From: Halobacteriovoraceae bacterium
GTDB lineage: Bacteria; Bdellovibrionota; Bacteriovoracia; Bacteriovoracales; Bacteriovoracaceae
DNA length: 64,000 nt
NCBI GenBank assembly: GCA_002707495.1
Contig: PAMZ01000013.1
Span: 62,001 to 126,000 of the forward strand
Direction of reading: 5' to 3'
A program made the translations under genes and the position numbers. The notes beneath the pieces are model-generated. The model was not told the DNA's origin and made no database searches. It saw only the letters and a program-made list of their open reading frames with translations. Positions 1-9,917 of this stretch are shown one piece after another (positions within the stretch are counted from its first letter, which is position 1; the number at the start of each line of letters is the position of its first letter).

Positions 1-1
1 T

Positions 2-2944
2 AATTCTCAGGGCTATCGAAATCTATGTCGTCTTCTCTCCTACTCCCATCGCGATTCCAAACGAGAGGCTTCTATAAGCTTTGATGAGCTTATAGACTTT
101 GATTTAGCAGGACTTTTTTGTCTTATTCCCATGCGAGGCGGCCTAGATTTTATGCTCTCTAAGCCCGAAGCCTTATCCACACTCAAAGAAAAACTTCCGA
201 CTTATCTCACAGTGACAAAAACTTTTCATCAAACCAGCGATGCATTTATTCCTAAAGTTTATGAACTCGCAAAAAAAATGAATCTCCCTATTATTTTTTC
301 CCAAGATTCTTTTATGCTACATAGATCGCAAAAAAGTTTTCACGACATCCTTCTAACGATCAAGAATAATAATACCCTTTCAGAAAATCTCACTCATCTT
401 TTTTCTAATGGAGAAAGAAGTCTTCATACCAGAGAGCAGTTTTGGCATATCTATCATAAATTCCCTGAAGCTCAGGCGAGCTTTTATTTAATGCACGAGC
501 TTAATGAACAAGCTGATTTTTGTCTTTCCAGTCTTAAATATCACTACCCTAAGGAGATGATTCCCGAAGGGTATACGGCTCAGTCCTATTTAGAGCATAT
601 TAGTTTTAAGGCAGCTCATGAGCGCTACAACGGAATCATTCCCGCTAAAGTCACCCAAGCCTTAAGCCATGAGCTTGATTTGATTGAAGAGCTTAATTTT
701 GCGGATTATTTTCTTACTGTTTGGGATATTGTGGACTGGGCGAGATCTCAAGGAATCTTATGTCAAGGCAGAGGTTCTGCTGCAAACTCAGCAGTCTGTT
801 TTGTCTTGGGTGTCACTTCCTGTGATCCAGCTGTCTTTGATCTTCTTTTTGAGCGTTTTATCAGTAAAGAGCGTGGAGATCCTCCTGATATCGATATTGA
901 TTTTGAACACGAAAGACGAGAAGAGGTCTTACAATATATCTATCAGCGCTATGGAAGAAAAAGAGCTGCCATGGTCGCAAATGTCATCACCTTTCGTTCC
1001 AAGGGTGCGACGAGAGCTGTGGGAAAAGCTCTAGGCGTACCGGAAGAATATCTTGATCGGACTTCTAAAACTTTAAGTACCGTTATTTATAGACGAGAGG
1101 ACTTAAGCTCAGTGATTGATGTCGTACAAAAAGATTCTCAAAGCATAGAGGCTGAAAAACTCCCTTGGAAGTTTTGGAAAAGCTTCTCTGAAAAACTCGT
1201 AGATTTTCCACGCCATATGGGGATTCACTCTGGAGGTTTTATTATCTCTCAGTTAGAACTAGATAACCTCGTCCCTCAAGAGCCTGCCACGATGGAAGGG
1301 CGAACTGTCATTCAATGGTGTAAAGACGATATTGAAGAGCTTGGTTTTTTTAAAATTGATTGTCTCTCTCTTGGTATGCTCACAGCAGTTCGAAAATGCT
1401 TTGATTTAATTGAAACTCATTACGGTAAGCGCTTTAACCTCTACGATATTCCTCAAGATGATAAGTCTACTTATCAAATGATCCAAAAAGCTGATACGGT
1501 GGGAGTTTTTCAAATTGAATCTCGTGCTCAACAAGAAATGGCTCCAAGATTCAAGCCAAAAGATCTTTATGATCTCGTCATTCAAATCGCCACCATTAGA
1601 CCAGGGCCTTTAGAAGGAGATGCCAAAAATCCTCTTATCCGTAGACGTAATGGACTAGAGCCTGTCGCCTACCCCTGTAAAGAAGTGGAAGATATCCTCT
1701 CTCGCACCATGGGAGTTTTAGTTTTCCAAGAACAACTCATGCGAATTGCAGTAGCTTTGGGAGATTTCACAGCAGGTGAAGCTAATGAGCTTCGAAAAAA
1801 TATTGGCGCCTGGAACTCTAAAGCTTTTAATCGAAACCTCCACCCTTTTATGAAAAAGCTTTTTGATGGACTCAAAAAGCGGGGGATAAAAAAAGAATTT
1901 GCCCTGCAACTTATGCACCAAATGAAAGGCTTTGCTCATTACGGTTTTCCCGAGTCTCATGCCATCTCTTTTGCATTTATCGCTTATGCTTCCTCTTATC
2001 TTAAATGTCACTTTCCGGCGGCTTTTTATACTTCGATCTTAAATTCCCAACCCATGGGATTTTACTCTCCCCACGCCCTTCTAGAAGCAGCAAAACGCAA
2101 TCAAGTTAAAATTCTTCCTTTATGTGTCAACCACTCAGACTGGGATCATAAGATGGAAGAATTACTTCAAAAGTCTGGACGCCCTAAGCTCTTCGCTATC
2201 CGGCTTGGATTTCGTCTAGTTTCAGGCCTAAGACAGTTAGGAATTGAATCCATGTCACAAGAACGAGAGAATAAAGGTCCATTTAGAGACTTCGATGAGT
2301 TTATTAATCGTAATCAACTTTTTAAAGATGATTATATAAAAATGGCTTCTACTAACGCTTTTCACTCTTTCAAACTCTCTCGTAATGAAGCCATTTGGAA
2401 ATGTTCTGCTATTCCTTATAAAGAGCTTATTGATTTTGAAGATAAAGAAATTCGTTGGAAAAAGAAAACGAAAATGGAAGAGGCTAGGCAGGATTTTCAA
2501 TCTTTTGGCACCACGACGGGAGAACATCCGATTGTGATTTTAAAAGAAGACTGGAGCTATAATATTAAGCTTGCATCCATACGTACTTCTCAAGCCCTAC
2601 AAAAAACTCCCGATGGGTTTATGGTTTCTGTTTTTGGACTTCTCATCTCTAAGCAAGCTCCTCCTACAGCGAAAGGTATGGTTTTCTACACGCTTGAGGA
2701 TGAGACAGGTTTTCTTAATCTTGTCTTCACCCCCCAAGTTTATGAGAAAAATCATAAGCTTCTAGAAGGAGTCAAAATTCATTGTATTAGTGGAGTCTTA
2801 CAAAAGAACCAAGATTCCCATTCCATTTTAGTGAAGGCAGTTCATCAGCCAATGGCCGAGAATATTCAAAGTATTCAAAGTAAGCGTTCTTTGATTCAAA
2901 AAGCTGAGCAAAAACTAAAAGCGGATAAGGTTCATTATCGTTAA
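2..2944 (+). CDS. dnaE2: Error-prone DNA polymerase DnaE2 (5' end missing)
   Basis: A C-family polymerase alpha subunit of the error-prone DnaE2 type, which does mutagenic translesion synthesis after DNA damage, normally with ImuA and ImuB. The frame is open to the first base of the window and begins inside the PHP domain with GYRNLCRLLSYSHRD, so the true start lies upstream. About 980 codons are visible. Visible motifs are GRGSAANSAVCFVLGV, the palm acidic cluster PDIDIDFEHERREEV, HMGIHSGG, the thumb/fingers region GVLVFQEQLMRIAVALG, and a C-terminal OB-fold region near GFMVSVFGLLISKQAPP. The C-terminus stops after the OB fold, without the extended tau-binding tail of replicative DnaE. The EHERREEV sequence and this short tail favour DnaE2 over DnaE1. 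The imuA/imuB partners would be expected upstream, outside the window. Confidence 0.9.
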   Translation, partial: NSQGYRNLCRLLSYSHRDSKREASISFDELIDFDLAGLFCLIPMRGGLDFMLSKPEALSTLKEKLPTYLTVTKTFHQTSDAFIPKVYELAKKMNLPIIFSQDSFMLHRSQKSFHDILLTIKNNNTLSENLTHLFSNGERSLHTREQFWHIYHKFPEAQASFYLMHELNEQADFCLSSLKYHYPKEMIPEGYTAQSYLEHISFKAAHERYNGIIPAKVTQALSHELDLIEELNFADYFLTVWDIVDWARSQGILCQGRGSAANSAVCFVLGVTSCDPAVFDLLFERFISKERGDPPDIDIDFEHERREEVLQYIYQRYGRKRAAMVANVITFRSKGATRAVGKALGVPEEYLDRTSKTLSTVIYRREDLSSVIDVVQKDSQSIEAEKLPWKFWKSFSEKLVDFPRHMGIHSGGFIISQLELDNLVPQEPATMEGRTVIQWCKDDIEELGFFKIDCLSLGMLTAVRKCFDLIETHYGKRFNLYDIPQDDKSTYQMIQKADTVGVFQIESRAQQEMAPRFKPKDLYDLVIQIATIRPGPLEGDAKNPLIRRRNGLEPVAYPCKEVEDILSRTMGVLVFQEQLMRIAVALGDFTAGEANELRKNIGAWNSKAFNRNLHPFMKKLFDGLKKRGIKKEFALQLMHQMKGFAHYGFPESHAISFAFIAYASSYLKCHFPAAFYTSILNSQPMGFYSPHALLEAAKRNQVKILPLCVNHSDWDHKMEELLQKSGRPKLFAIRLGFRLVSGLRQLGIESMSQERENKGPFRDFDEFINRNQLFKDDYIKMASTNAFHSFKLSRNEAIWKCSAIPYKELIDFEDKEIRWKKKTKMEEARQDFQSFGTTTGEHPIVILKEDWSYNIKLASIRTSQALQKTPDGFMVSVFGLLISKQAPPTAKGMVFYTLEDETGFLNLVFTPQVYEKNHKLLEGVKIHCISGVLQKNQDSHSILVKAVHQPMAENIQSIQSKRSLIQKAEQKLKADKVHYR

Positions 2945-3054
2945 TAATTCTAGACACTTAGATAGATACAATCACTTAATATAGACTTAAATACGGTCAT
3001 TTGGCTTGATATCTGAGTATTACACTCCGAATAGACATATTCAGGAGGTAATAT

Positions 3055-4467
3055 ATGTCTGATTCATTCAGTGAAGTCACCGAAACGAGTTTTCTTGGAA
3101 ATCTAAAGAATACACTCATGGGTGTACTGCTTGGGCCCCTGATAATCTATGGGGCGCTCCATTTAGTTTGGTGGAATGAAGGACGTACCCTTGAAACTTA
3201 CCTAGGTTTAAAAGAAGGCGCTAACCAAGTTATTGAAATTGACTCTCAAAAGATAGATTCCAACCATGAAGGTCGCTTAGTTCATTTTTTAGGGAAAGCT
3301 CAAACCTCAGAGTTTCTAGAAGACGGACAGTTTGGCGTTCGAACAAACGCCATTCATCTTAATCGAATTGTAGAAATGTACCAATGGAAAGAAAACAAAA
3401 GAACAAGAAGAAAAAAGAAGCTTGGTGGAGGCTCAAAATCAACCACGACTTATACCTACGAAAAAGTTTGGTCCAGATCTCAAATCTCATCGTCTCGTTT
3501 TAAGAAAGCTTCTGAATATCAAAATCCCAATATAATGCCACTTCAAAATAAAGCTTTTTCAGCAAAAGACGTCAAAGTAAACAGTTTTCGCTTAACACCT
3601 TCACTTATTAAAGAAATTAAAGCTGATCAAGCGATACCACTTGATGATGTCACAAAGACTCCCCTAATAAACCAAAAATCAGGAAATAAAGTGGCAGGTC
3701 ACGTCTACTATGGTGATTCCCAAAATCCTCAAATAGGAGACATAAGAGTGAAGTTCACTCAAACAAAGCAAACAGATGTTAGTATCATTGGAAAACAACA
3801 CCAGAACACGATACATCCATTTGAAACGTCGGTTGGAGAAAATATCCAAATACTCAATATAGGTATCCACAACTCCAAGTCTATGTTTGAAAAAGAACAA
3901 ACTAAAAATACAATGATAGGTTGGGCAATTAGATTGCTGTGCCTATTTTTAGCTTGGGTCGGCTTTAAATTATTGATGGGACCTATCACTGCATTAGCAA
4001 ATCTCTTTCCCTTACTAGGAACAATTGTAGACGCAGGAACCAGTTTTATTGCCGCTGCCTTGGCCATTCCATTGACATTGACTGTGATGGGAGTCGCATG
4101 GTTAAGTCATCGCCCCCTCATTGGGGGAAGTACTCTTGGAGTAGCGATTATATCTCTCCTAGCTTTTATCTATCTAAGAAAGAAGCGAGCATCTAAAAAG
4201 AGTCAGATTCATAGGAAAAAATCACAATCAATAGCTAAGCCTCGAAAAGAAGAAAGGGCTTCAAAAGAAGAAAGGATTAGTGAGAGTTTGCCCAAATTTA
4301 TTATTCATGGAAAAACCAAGAAGTATGGGCCCTATACCAAAGAGAAAATTCAAAGTTTTCTTGAACGCAATAAAATAAAACCTACGACTCCAATTAGCAT
4401 TAAAGGAAGTGGAAAAGTATTTTTAGCTCAAGAAGTAGTTAAACAAAAAGTAACCAAAGCTGCTTAA
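3055..4467 (+). CDS. TMEM43-family membrane protein with C-terminal GYF_2-like domain
   Basis: A 470-residue membrane protein. A strong Shine-Dalgarno (AGGAGG, 6 nt before the ATG) fixes the start. The N-terminal stretch SFLGNLKNTLMGVLLGP, followed by a membrane segment and WWNEGR, is the hallmark of the TMEM43/LUMA family. A long extramembrane domain follows (about residues 45-280), then three to four hydrophobic segments (about 285-375) and a Lys/Arg-rich linker. The last 55 residues, around FIIHGKTKKYGPYTKEKI, resemble the bacterial GYF_2 domain, a putative peptide-binding module. The cellular role of bacterial TMEM43 proteins is unknown. The gene seems monocistronic and ends 5 bases from a convergent lipoprotein gene, with no obvious terminator between. 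Family call is firm; the GYF call is from the short motif only. Confidence 0.75.
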   Translation: MSDSFSEVTETSFLGNLKNTLMGVLLGPLIIYGALHLVWWNEGRTLETYLGLKEGANQVIEIDSQKIDSNHEGRLVHFLGKAQTSEFLEDGQFGVRTNAIHLNRIVEMYQWKENKRTRRKKKLGGGSKSTTTYTYEKVWSRSQISSSRFKKASEYQNPNIMPLQNKAFSAKDVKVNSFRLTPSLIKEIKADQAIPLDDVTKTPLINQKSGNKVAGHVYYGDSQNPQIGDIRVKFTQTKQTDVSIIGKQHQNTIHPFETSVGENIQILNIGIHNSKSMFEKEQTKNTMIGWAIRLLCLFLAWVGFKLLMGPITALANLFPLLGTIVDAGTSFIAAALAIPLTLTVMGVAWLSHRPLIGGSTLGVAIISLLAFIYLRKKRASKKSQIHRKKSQSIAKPRKEERASKEERISESLPKFIIHGKTKKYGPYTKEKIQSFLERNKIKPTTPISIKGSGKVFLAQEVVKQKVTKAA

Positions 4468-4472
4468 TCACA

Positions 4473-5753
4473 TTATTGCTCAACACAGAGAATATGTTTT
4501 TCGGTACTGCACCCGTGAGAGCCATCATAAATGGACTTATAATCTCTCGCCAGTCCATTACCATAATAACCTAATCCTCCAGAGTTTATACTCCAATCAG
4601 TACAAGTGTAAGCGGCATTACCAATAGTAGGAACAGCATATGAGCTTGGAGTTCCTGTCCAATAACTTACATCAGTACCTGTAAAGCTCCTATCGAGAGG
4701 GAAATCAAATATTCCCGAACTATTAGTCGTTCCAATAACGGCACTCCCATCCTCTCTTCGATATTGAGTATTCGGACTCAATACCCAATTAACATTTTCT
4801 GCGGCTCCTGATCCACTACAATTTGCAGTGCTACAAGCCTTACGTATAGTAATTCCATTATTACCAGATACAGCCGAAACCATTGCTTTATAAGTACCAC
4901 TTAAGCCTTTAGTTGAGGCCTCTGAACTACAATGGCCATCAAAATCAGAAACACCATCCGCAAAGAGAAGACCTGATCCTCCTTTATAGGTATTTGTCGT
5001 TACAAATATTTTTTTATAACTTCCTGTGGGCTCTTCCCTCTCTACTTCTACACAATAGAAACTCTTTGAGAGACTACAATGGGCGTATTGATCAAATATC
5101 GCCCCCATATTTGAGGCATAAATATCGCCAACAGGAGCATAAGGCGAAGGAGTCCCTGTAGATGTAGAGAATCCATCACAACTATCTCCATTACCTGCGA
5201 TTCCCGTCCAATCCGACTGAAACCCAGTCCAAGCATCACCAAATGAGGTCGCTATATTATTAGTTAACGGAAAATTAAAAACAGCATGTTCATTAGTTGT
5301 CGTAATTTCAGTCGTACCATCGGTTCTATAATAAGTAGAGTTAGGATAAAGTACCCAATCTACATTCTCTTGCGTCCCTTCAACTGAGGTACAATCTGCA
5401 CTGGTGCAGGCCACTCGCTCGCTAGAGCTAAAGAGAAGGGCCTTAAAGGCTTTTTCATCATTTCCAAAAATATCAACTGCATCTAAATTACAAGCATAGT
5501 CGAAGGCTTCCAATCCAGGTGTTACACCAAATGAATTTGTTCCGCCTCCATTTAACTTAGTCGAAGAAACAAACATAACCAAAGACTTTGGCTCTGGCTC
5601 AGATTCTTCATCTTCTTCATCGCCTTCACCACTTTCCTGCTCGTCATCTGAGTTACTTCTTGAAGAAGTTAGATTATTTTCTTCCTCTTCCTCCTCTCCA
5701 AGCTTACAACCAAATAAAGTGAGAAATAACGACAACAATAAAATGAACTTCAT
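4473..5753 (-). CDS. Lipoprotein with two tandem DUF1554 domains
   Basis: A predicted outer-membrane or surface lipoprotein of 426 residues. The signal peptide ends in a lipobox at about LTLFGC, with the lipidated Cys at residue 16. An extremely acidic Glu/Asp/Ser linker follows (about residues 18-55), probably a flexible tether. Two copies of a DUF1554-like domain come next, one starting near SLVMFVSSTKLNGG and one near KKIFVTTNTYKGG. Each has the pattern of conserved Cys, ENVDWVL and a terminal CVE motif. DUF1554 occurs in secreted proteins of Leptospira and Bdellovibrio-like bacteria, where its structure suggests a C-type-lectin-like fold. A ligand is not known. It is transcribed convergently to the TMEM43 gene. 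Confidence 0.75.
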   Translation of the reverse strand: MKFILLLSLFLTLFGCKLGEEEEEENNLTSSRSNSDDEQESGEGDEEDEESEPEPKSLVMFVSSTKLNGGGTNSFGVTPGLEAFDYACNLDAVDIFGNDEKAFKALLFSSSERVACTSADCTSVEGTQENVDWVLYPNSTYYRTDGTTEITTTNEHAVFNFPLTNNIATSFGDAWTGFQSDWTGIAGNGDSCDGFSTSTGTPSPYAPVGDIYASNMGAIFDQYAHCSLSKSFYCVEVEREEPTGSYKKIFVTTNTYKGGSGLLFADGVSDFDGHCSSEASTKGLSGTYKAMVSAVSGNNGITIRKACSTANCSGSGAAENVNWVLSPNTQYRREDGSAVIGTTNSSGIFDFPLDRSFTGTDVSYWTGTPSSYAVPTIGNAAYTCTDWSINSGGLGYYGNGLARDYKSIYDGSHGCSTEKHILCVEQ

Positions 5754-5837
5754 GAGACTCCTAGAATAAATTCTCTTCTTTATCGGAGTACAATGACGGA
5801 AACTTACCTTATATATAACCGAGTGTTTCTGTTTTTC

Positions 5838-6821
5838 TTAACGACCAAAGCTAACGCATTTACTAAATAGTCTATAGGTTGTTTTTATTCTTTTGGCCCC
5901 TAGTTCGTCTAATATGTCTTCAATCGGGTTTTCTATATAATGTTTATAAAAAGGTTCATGAAAATACTTAGGAAAATCATAGAGAACCTCTGATAAAAAA
6001 TCTACATCTCCCACCTGCAAACTATCAATAATAACCCCTCTTCCCCCTGGCTTTAGTGATGCTAATTGATGTCTAAGAATTTCTCGCCTTTGTTGACTTG
6101 GAACTTCGTGAGTGAGAAAAACATGGTAAACGCAGTCGGCTCTTTCAGTCTGAGATGTTGCATCCAATTGTTTATAAGTCACATTATGAAATGGTCTATT
6201 TTTTTTTGCATAATCAATATACTCGTAACTCATATCAGTTGCAGTTATGAATGCATCTGGAAGAAATTTTGCGACGATCTCTGTTGCGCTGCCTGTCCCA
6301 CAGGCAAGTTCTAATATTTTTCCTTTTTTAAAAGGAGCGATTTCATTTAACAAAAGTCTTCGCATAGGAGCTGCCATACCCGCAAAAAGTATCTCTACCT
6401 GATGATCATATATTTCAGCCGAGCTTTCACTGGTATAGCCATTCACTTGAAAATGAAAATTTCGATTAAAGTATTTAGGATAATCTTCTCTTCGACTTCC
6501 CGTCTTTAAATTATTTTGATCTCTTAGATCCAACACTTGTCCGTAATTTTGAAAGATTTTGAAGAGGCTTTGAAAGTGACTTATAACCTCCTTAAGCTTT
6601 GGTAGTCTATAACTGACCCCAAGAGAATCCGCCATCTCAGCATCCTCTTTTAACTCATCTTCTATATAGGACAGCATCCTCTTTTTTAGACGCCTATGTT
6701 TCTTCTGATCTCTAAGAGGATGTCCCTTTACTGTACTGTAAAAATTAAGAGCATTATATTCGAGCACATAAGGCATCAGGTTTAAAAAGTTTAGATTGAG
6801 ATTATTGATATAACGAATCAT
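5838..6821 (-). CDS. Class I SAM-dependent methyltransferase
   Basis: A 327-residue cytoplasmic protein. The C-terminal half holds a Rossmann-type methyltransferase domain: motif I is ILELACGTGSATEIV (about residues 170-185), the acidic end of strand 2 is TATDMSYEYIDYA, and motif IV/post region lies near DCVYHVFLTHEVP. The N-terminal 120 residues, rich in Lys/Arg and Leu (KKHRRLKKRMLSYIEDEL), are helical and resemble nothing recognised. They may bind the substrate. The substrate cannot be told; similar stand-alone methyltransferases act on lipids, quinones or small metabolites. No partner gene is adjacent on the same strand: the flanking genes are a lipoprotein downstream and a divergent secreted protein. 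Confidence 0.7.
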   Translation of the reverse strand: MIRYINNLNLNFLNLMPYVLEYNALNFYSTVKGHPLRDQKKHRRLKKRMLSYIEDELKEDAEMADSLGVSYRLPKLKEVISHFQSLFKIFQNYGQVLDLRDQNNLKTGSRREDYPKYFNRNFHFQVNGYTSESSAEIYDHQVEILFAGMAAPMRRLLLNEIAPFKKGKILELACGTGSATEIVAKFLPDAFITATDMSYEYIDYAKKNRPFHNVTYKQLDATSQTERADCVYHVFLTHEVPSQQRREILRHQLASLKPGGRGVIIDSLQVGDVDFLSEVLYDFPKYFHEPFYKHYIENPIEDILDELGAKRIKTTYRLFSKCVSFGR

Positions 6822-7019
6822 AAAGCACCATTATTTTTAGCAAGTATAATAGCTCAATTTCGAAAAGAGATCATCTGCATTCAGTAAAAATTCTCTTAGA
6901 CCACATCTATTCACGCAGGCTATACAATATATAATATAGTTTCATTATATCTAAGCCATAATTTTTATTAGTATTACCTGAGGTGGACTTCCCCCCCTGA
7001 GTTTATTAAGGAGCTTAAA

Positions 7020-7679
7020 ATGATAAAATCTATTTTAATGTTTTTCACTATTTCTATGGTTTTAAACCAATCTGTCATAGCGGATGACAAACCTTCAAAG
7101 AGAGTTTTTAAAATTAAAATTACTAATCTGACTAAAGGGCAGCCAATAACTCCCCCAGTAATTGCCGTGCATAATGCCAATTATCACATTTTTAAACTCG
7201 GTGAGGCTTCCAGTCCTGGCCTTGCAGCGCTTGCTAAGGATGGTGTGACGAATATCTTAGAGCAAGAGCTAGCTTATGAACGAAATGTCGTGAGAGCTAA
7301 AACTGGGACTGGAGTCATTGCTCCTGGAGCTTCACAAGAAGTCCTGATAGCTGTTAACCATCCCGAATTTAAAGTCAGTGTCGTTGCTATGTTAGGAAGA
7401 ACAAATGACGCTATTGTGGCCGTTAAAGGATTAGGCACAAAACTTAAGCGAGGTTATTTTTTTGAAACACTGGCCAACGTCTATGATGCTGGTGCTGAGG
7501 CGAATACTGAATCTTGTGGTGAGATACCAGCTCCCCCTTGTAATAGCCCAAATCTAGGGATGCCTGGAGAAGGCTTTATTCGACCACATGAAGGAATACT
7601 TGGTATAGGAGACCTTGATTTATCGAGGGATTCTTTTGCATCTCAAGCAGCAAAGATCTCAATTACGAGAGTCAAGTAA
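7020..7679 (+). CDS. Secreted spondin-domain protein
   Basis: A 219-residue exported protein with a clear signal peptide (MIKSILMFFTISMVLNQSVIA, cut near residue 21). The rest matches the pattern of the bacterial spondin domain (Spondin_N): a beta strand FKIKITNLTKGQPITPPV, then AVHNANYHIFKLGEASSPGLAALAKDG, then a long core with VIAPGASQEV and VSVVAMLGRTNDAI. Spondin domains fold like C2 domains and are found in adhesive extracellular proteins. In bacteria they are usually short single-domain exports of unknown role. An AAGGAG Shine-Dalgarno precedes the ATG. The upstream region (6822-7019) is very AT-rich with a possible TATAAT at 6930-6935. The gene ends just before a hairpin at 7684. Confidence 0.75.
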   Translation: MIKSILMFFTISMVLNQSVIADDKPSKRVFKIKITNLTKGQPITPPVIAVHNANYHIFKLGEASSPGLAALAKDGVTNILEQELAYERNVVRAKTGTGVIAPGASQEVLIAVNHPEFKVSVVAMLGRTNDAIVAVKGLGTKLKRGYFFETLANVYDAGAEANTESCGEIPAPPCNSPNLGMPGEGFIRPHEGILGIGDLDLSRDSFASQAAKISITRVK

Positions 7680-7683
7680 TGAG

Positions 7684-7712
7684 AAGGCCTGTCTATCCTG
7701 CAGGCAGGCCTT
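7684..7712. terminator. Bidirectional terminator-like hairpin
   Basis: Inverted repeat AAGGCCTGTC (7684-7693) and GGCAGGCCTT (7703-7712), ten pairs with one G-T wobble and a 9-base loop, between two convergent genes. The tail after the stem is AT-rich but not a clean T run, so termination strength is uncertain. Confidence 0.6.
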
Positions 7713-7721
7713 ATTAATAAA

Positions 7722-9917
7722 CTAAAAACTAGTGACACTTCTATTGAATGATTTTTTTACTTTATCCATAGTGAGGGGAAGTTTCAGGTACTCTCCTCTT
7801 TTAAACATTGCCGCTTGGTCAGCCAAGTTTTCATTCATAAGCCAAGAATCTTGTCCGCCGTTTTGGATGAAATAATTCTCATCTGGACTAGATAGATCGC
7901 TTATATGTCTCGCACTGGCTCCGTAGCTGACCTCGGAAACTTCCAAATTTAAAGAACGTCCGTATTTATTTATAGTATCTGAATTGCCACTAAGGGGAAT
8001 ACTATCATAACTATACCTCTCCCCTATTAAGGGAATCATTCCAAATATCGTTTTTTGAGATTGTCGGGTAAAGTCTCCCCAAGATTTGAACTTCCTCATA
8101 AACTTCTTAATTTCAGGAGAATGCTTTATTAACTTATTTTTAATTTTTTCTCCCTTAGTAGCTCTAAGTTCTTTTAATAGGTTTTCCTTCCAGTTTGAAT
8201 CCTCCAAATATTTTTCTTGAGCTAAAAAATACATTACCCCATGGAAAGCAAGTGCCCCTTGACTCTTATCAAGAAATTTTCCATCCCAGGTAGAGAATTT
8301 TTCAAACCAAATCTCTTTGAGAAAATCAGGACCAACTTTTTCTAGGACAGTATTTCTCAACTCAAAGCTTGGTCTGGAGAAAACATCAAGCTGTATATTT
8401 TTTAAATCATTAATCGTAAGAATTTCTTTTTCCCTTATCAGCTCTTGTAATCTCTCAACTCTATGATTGTTAGAAAATGAAAATGCAAAAGGGACATCGG
8501 TCTGATCAAAAGGTTTATTATTTGCAGATGCAATAAAACCGTCTTTAGGATCAAATGATCTAGGCAAAGTCAAAGGTGTATTGACTCCCAGCACAGGGTT
8601 ATCCATCTTTTTTAAAAAATCTAGTGTTTTTTCGGGATTCTTTAAAACAGGCTGGCCGTAAGCAGCTACCATTCCAATATGCCCTGCTTTGTCAGCATAG
8701 GTAATATTCATGGCGGAGACTCGATAGGTCCTAAATGCTTCCTTAAACTCTTTCCAATTTTTTGCCTGAGCTATTTTTAAAAAAGTATAAATTTCATCAC
8801 TGCCCTGATGTCCTTGCCAGTTCAAAGCCGCCTTAAATCCAAGACTTTCCGGGTCAAAGAAGTCCACATCACTAAAAATCGGGCCAAAAGGTGTTTCACG
8901 AATTTGAATTTTTTTATCAAACCACCATCGTCTTTTGAGTATTTCTTCTCTTGAAGTAATCTTTTCTGAAGGCAGATCAGTAACATCGTATAAGTGAGAG
9001 CTAATCGCCCTCATATTTGTCCCTCCCCAAGCTATATTGTTATTTCTCCCGACACCAATTATTGGAACTCCTGGAATCATATAGCCCATAGCATGAAAAT
9101 GAGGAGATTTTATGCCAACCATAAGCCAGAAGTTTGGAAGAGTTAAGCCAACATGCGGATCACTTGCGATCATACTACTATTCGTGTTGGTCTTATCTGC
9201 ACTTATAGCAACTGAATTACTACCGGACTTCGAATTATTTTCAAGAAGTTCAAAAAAACTAATCAGATTATTACGAATCGAAGGAGTGTCAATTTTTAAT
9301 TTTTCTTTGCTTTTATTAAATTTATTTTCCCATTGTGGACTCTTTGCTTCCCTTAAATATTTTGCGTAGGTAATCCAACTTAGATCGGCACCTACGATTC
9401 GACCAATACTCATGACTTCTTCTATCGTATATTTTTCAACTTTTTTATCGATGAGTTTACTTGTAATTGGTTTCATTTGAGCGTGTTCGATATACCAATT
9501 CAAACCAGCCGTAAAATTCTTCATCCAAGAAAGACTTTCTGGTTGCATAACTTTAAGACTATTCCTTGCTCCTTTAGGAAAATTAATGATCCTCAATGCG
9601 TGATCTATATCTTCAACCTGTGGAATCGGACCGGCTACTTCGCTAAGCCTTCCGTAAGCTATTCGCCTCAACACCTCAAGTTGATCAATTCTTAAATGGG
9701 CATGGACTAATCCCAGACTGAAAGCTAAGTCATCATCGTCTTGTGCTTCAATAAACGGGATACTTTTGTGGTGCCAGTAGATATTAACTGGTGCATTTAG
9801 TTTTGGTTTTTTTATTTCATTGAGAACTTTAATTCGTTGTTCGAAACTAAGCTCGTCCGGAGTCGTTAGTATTAAACTGCAACTCGAAAAGAAGAAAATG
9901 AGCAGTGTTAATCTCAT
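7722..9917 (-). CDS. Penicillin acylase family protein (Ntn hydrolase)
   Basis: A 731-residue protein of the penicillin amidase/AHL acylase family, which are self-processed N-terminal nucleophile hydrolases that cut amides such as acyl-homoserine lactones or N-acyl amino acids. The N-terminus (LLIFFFSSCSLIL) looks like a lipoprotein or secretion signal, placing it in the periplasm or outer membrane. The likely autoprocessing site lies at GSNSVAIS, where a Ser would become the beta-chain N-terminus. It is followed by the usual DPHVGL and GVPIIGVGRNNNIAWGGTN motifs. Its start overlaps the upstream methyltransferase stop by four bases (ATGA), so the two are co-translated. Substrate is not predictable; quorum-signal acylase, lactam acylase or peptide-tailoring roles are all possible. 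Confidence 0.8.
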   Translation of the reverse strand: MRLTLLIFFFSSCSLILTTPDELSFEQRIKVLNEIKKPKLNAPVNIYWHHKSIPFIEAQDDDDLAFSLGLVHAHLRIDQLEVLRRIAYGRLSEVAGPIPQVEDIDHALRIINFPKGARNSLKVMQPESLSWMKNFTAGLNWYIEHAQMKPITSKLIDKKVEKYTIEEVMSIGRIVGADLSWITYAKYLREAKSPQWENKFNKSKEKLKIDTPSIRNNLISFFELLENNSKSGSNSVAISADKTNTNSSMIASDPHVGLTLPNFWLMVGIKSPHFHAMGYMIPGVPIIGVGRNNNIAWGGTNMRAISSHLYDVTDLPSEKITSREEILKRRWWFDKKIQIRETPFGPIFSDVDFFDPESLGFKAALNWQGHQGSDEIYTFLKIAQAKNWKEFKEAFRTYRVSAMNITYADKAGHIGMVAAYGQPVLKNPEKTLDFLKKMDNPVLGVNTPLTLPRSFDPKDGFIASANNKPFDQTDVPFAFSFSNNHRVERLQELIREKEILTINDLKNIQLDVFSRPSFELRNTVLEKVGPDFLKEIWFEKFSTWDGKFLDKSQGALAFHGVMYFLAQEKYLEDSNWKENLLKELRATKGEKIKNKLIKHSPEIKKFMRKFKSWGDFTRQSQKTIFGMIPLIGERYSYDSIPLSGNSDTINKYGRSLNLEVSEVSYGASARHISDLSSPDENYFIQNGGQDSWLMNENLADQAAMFKRGEYLKLPLTMDKVKKSFNRSVTSF

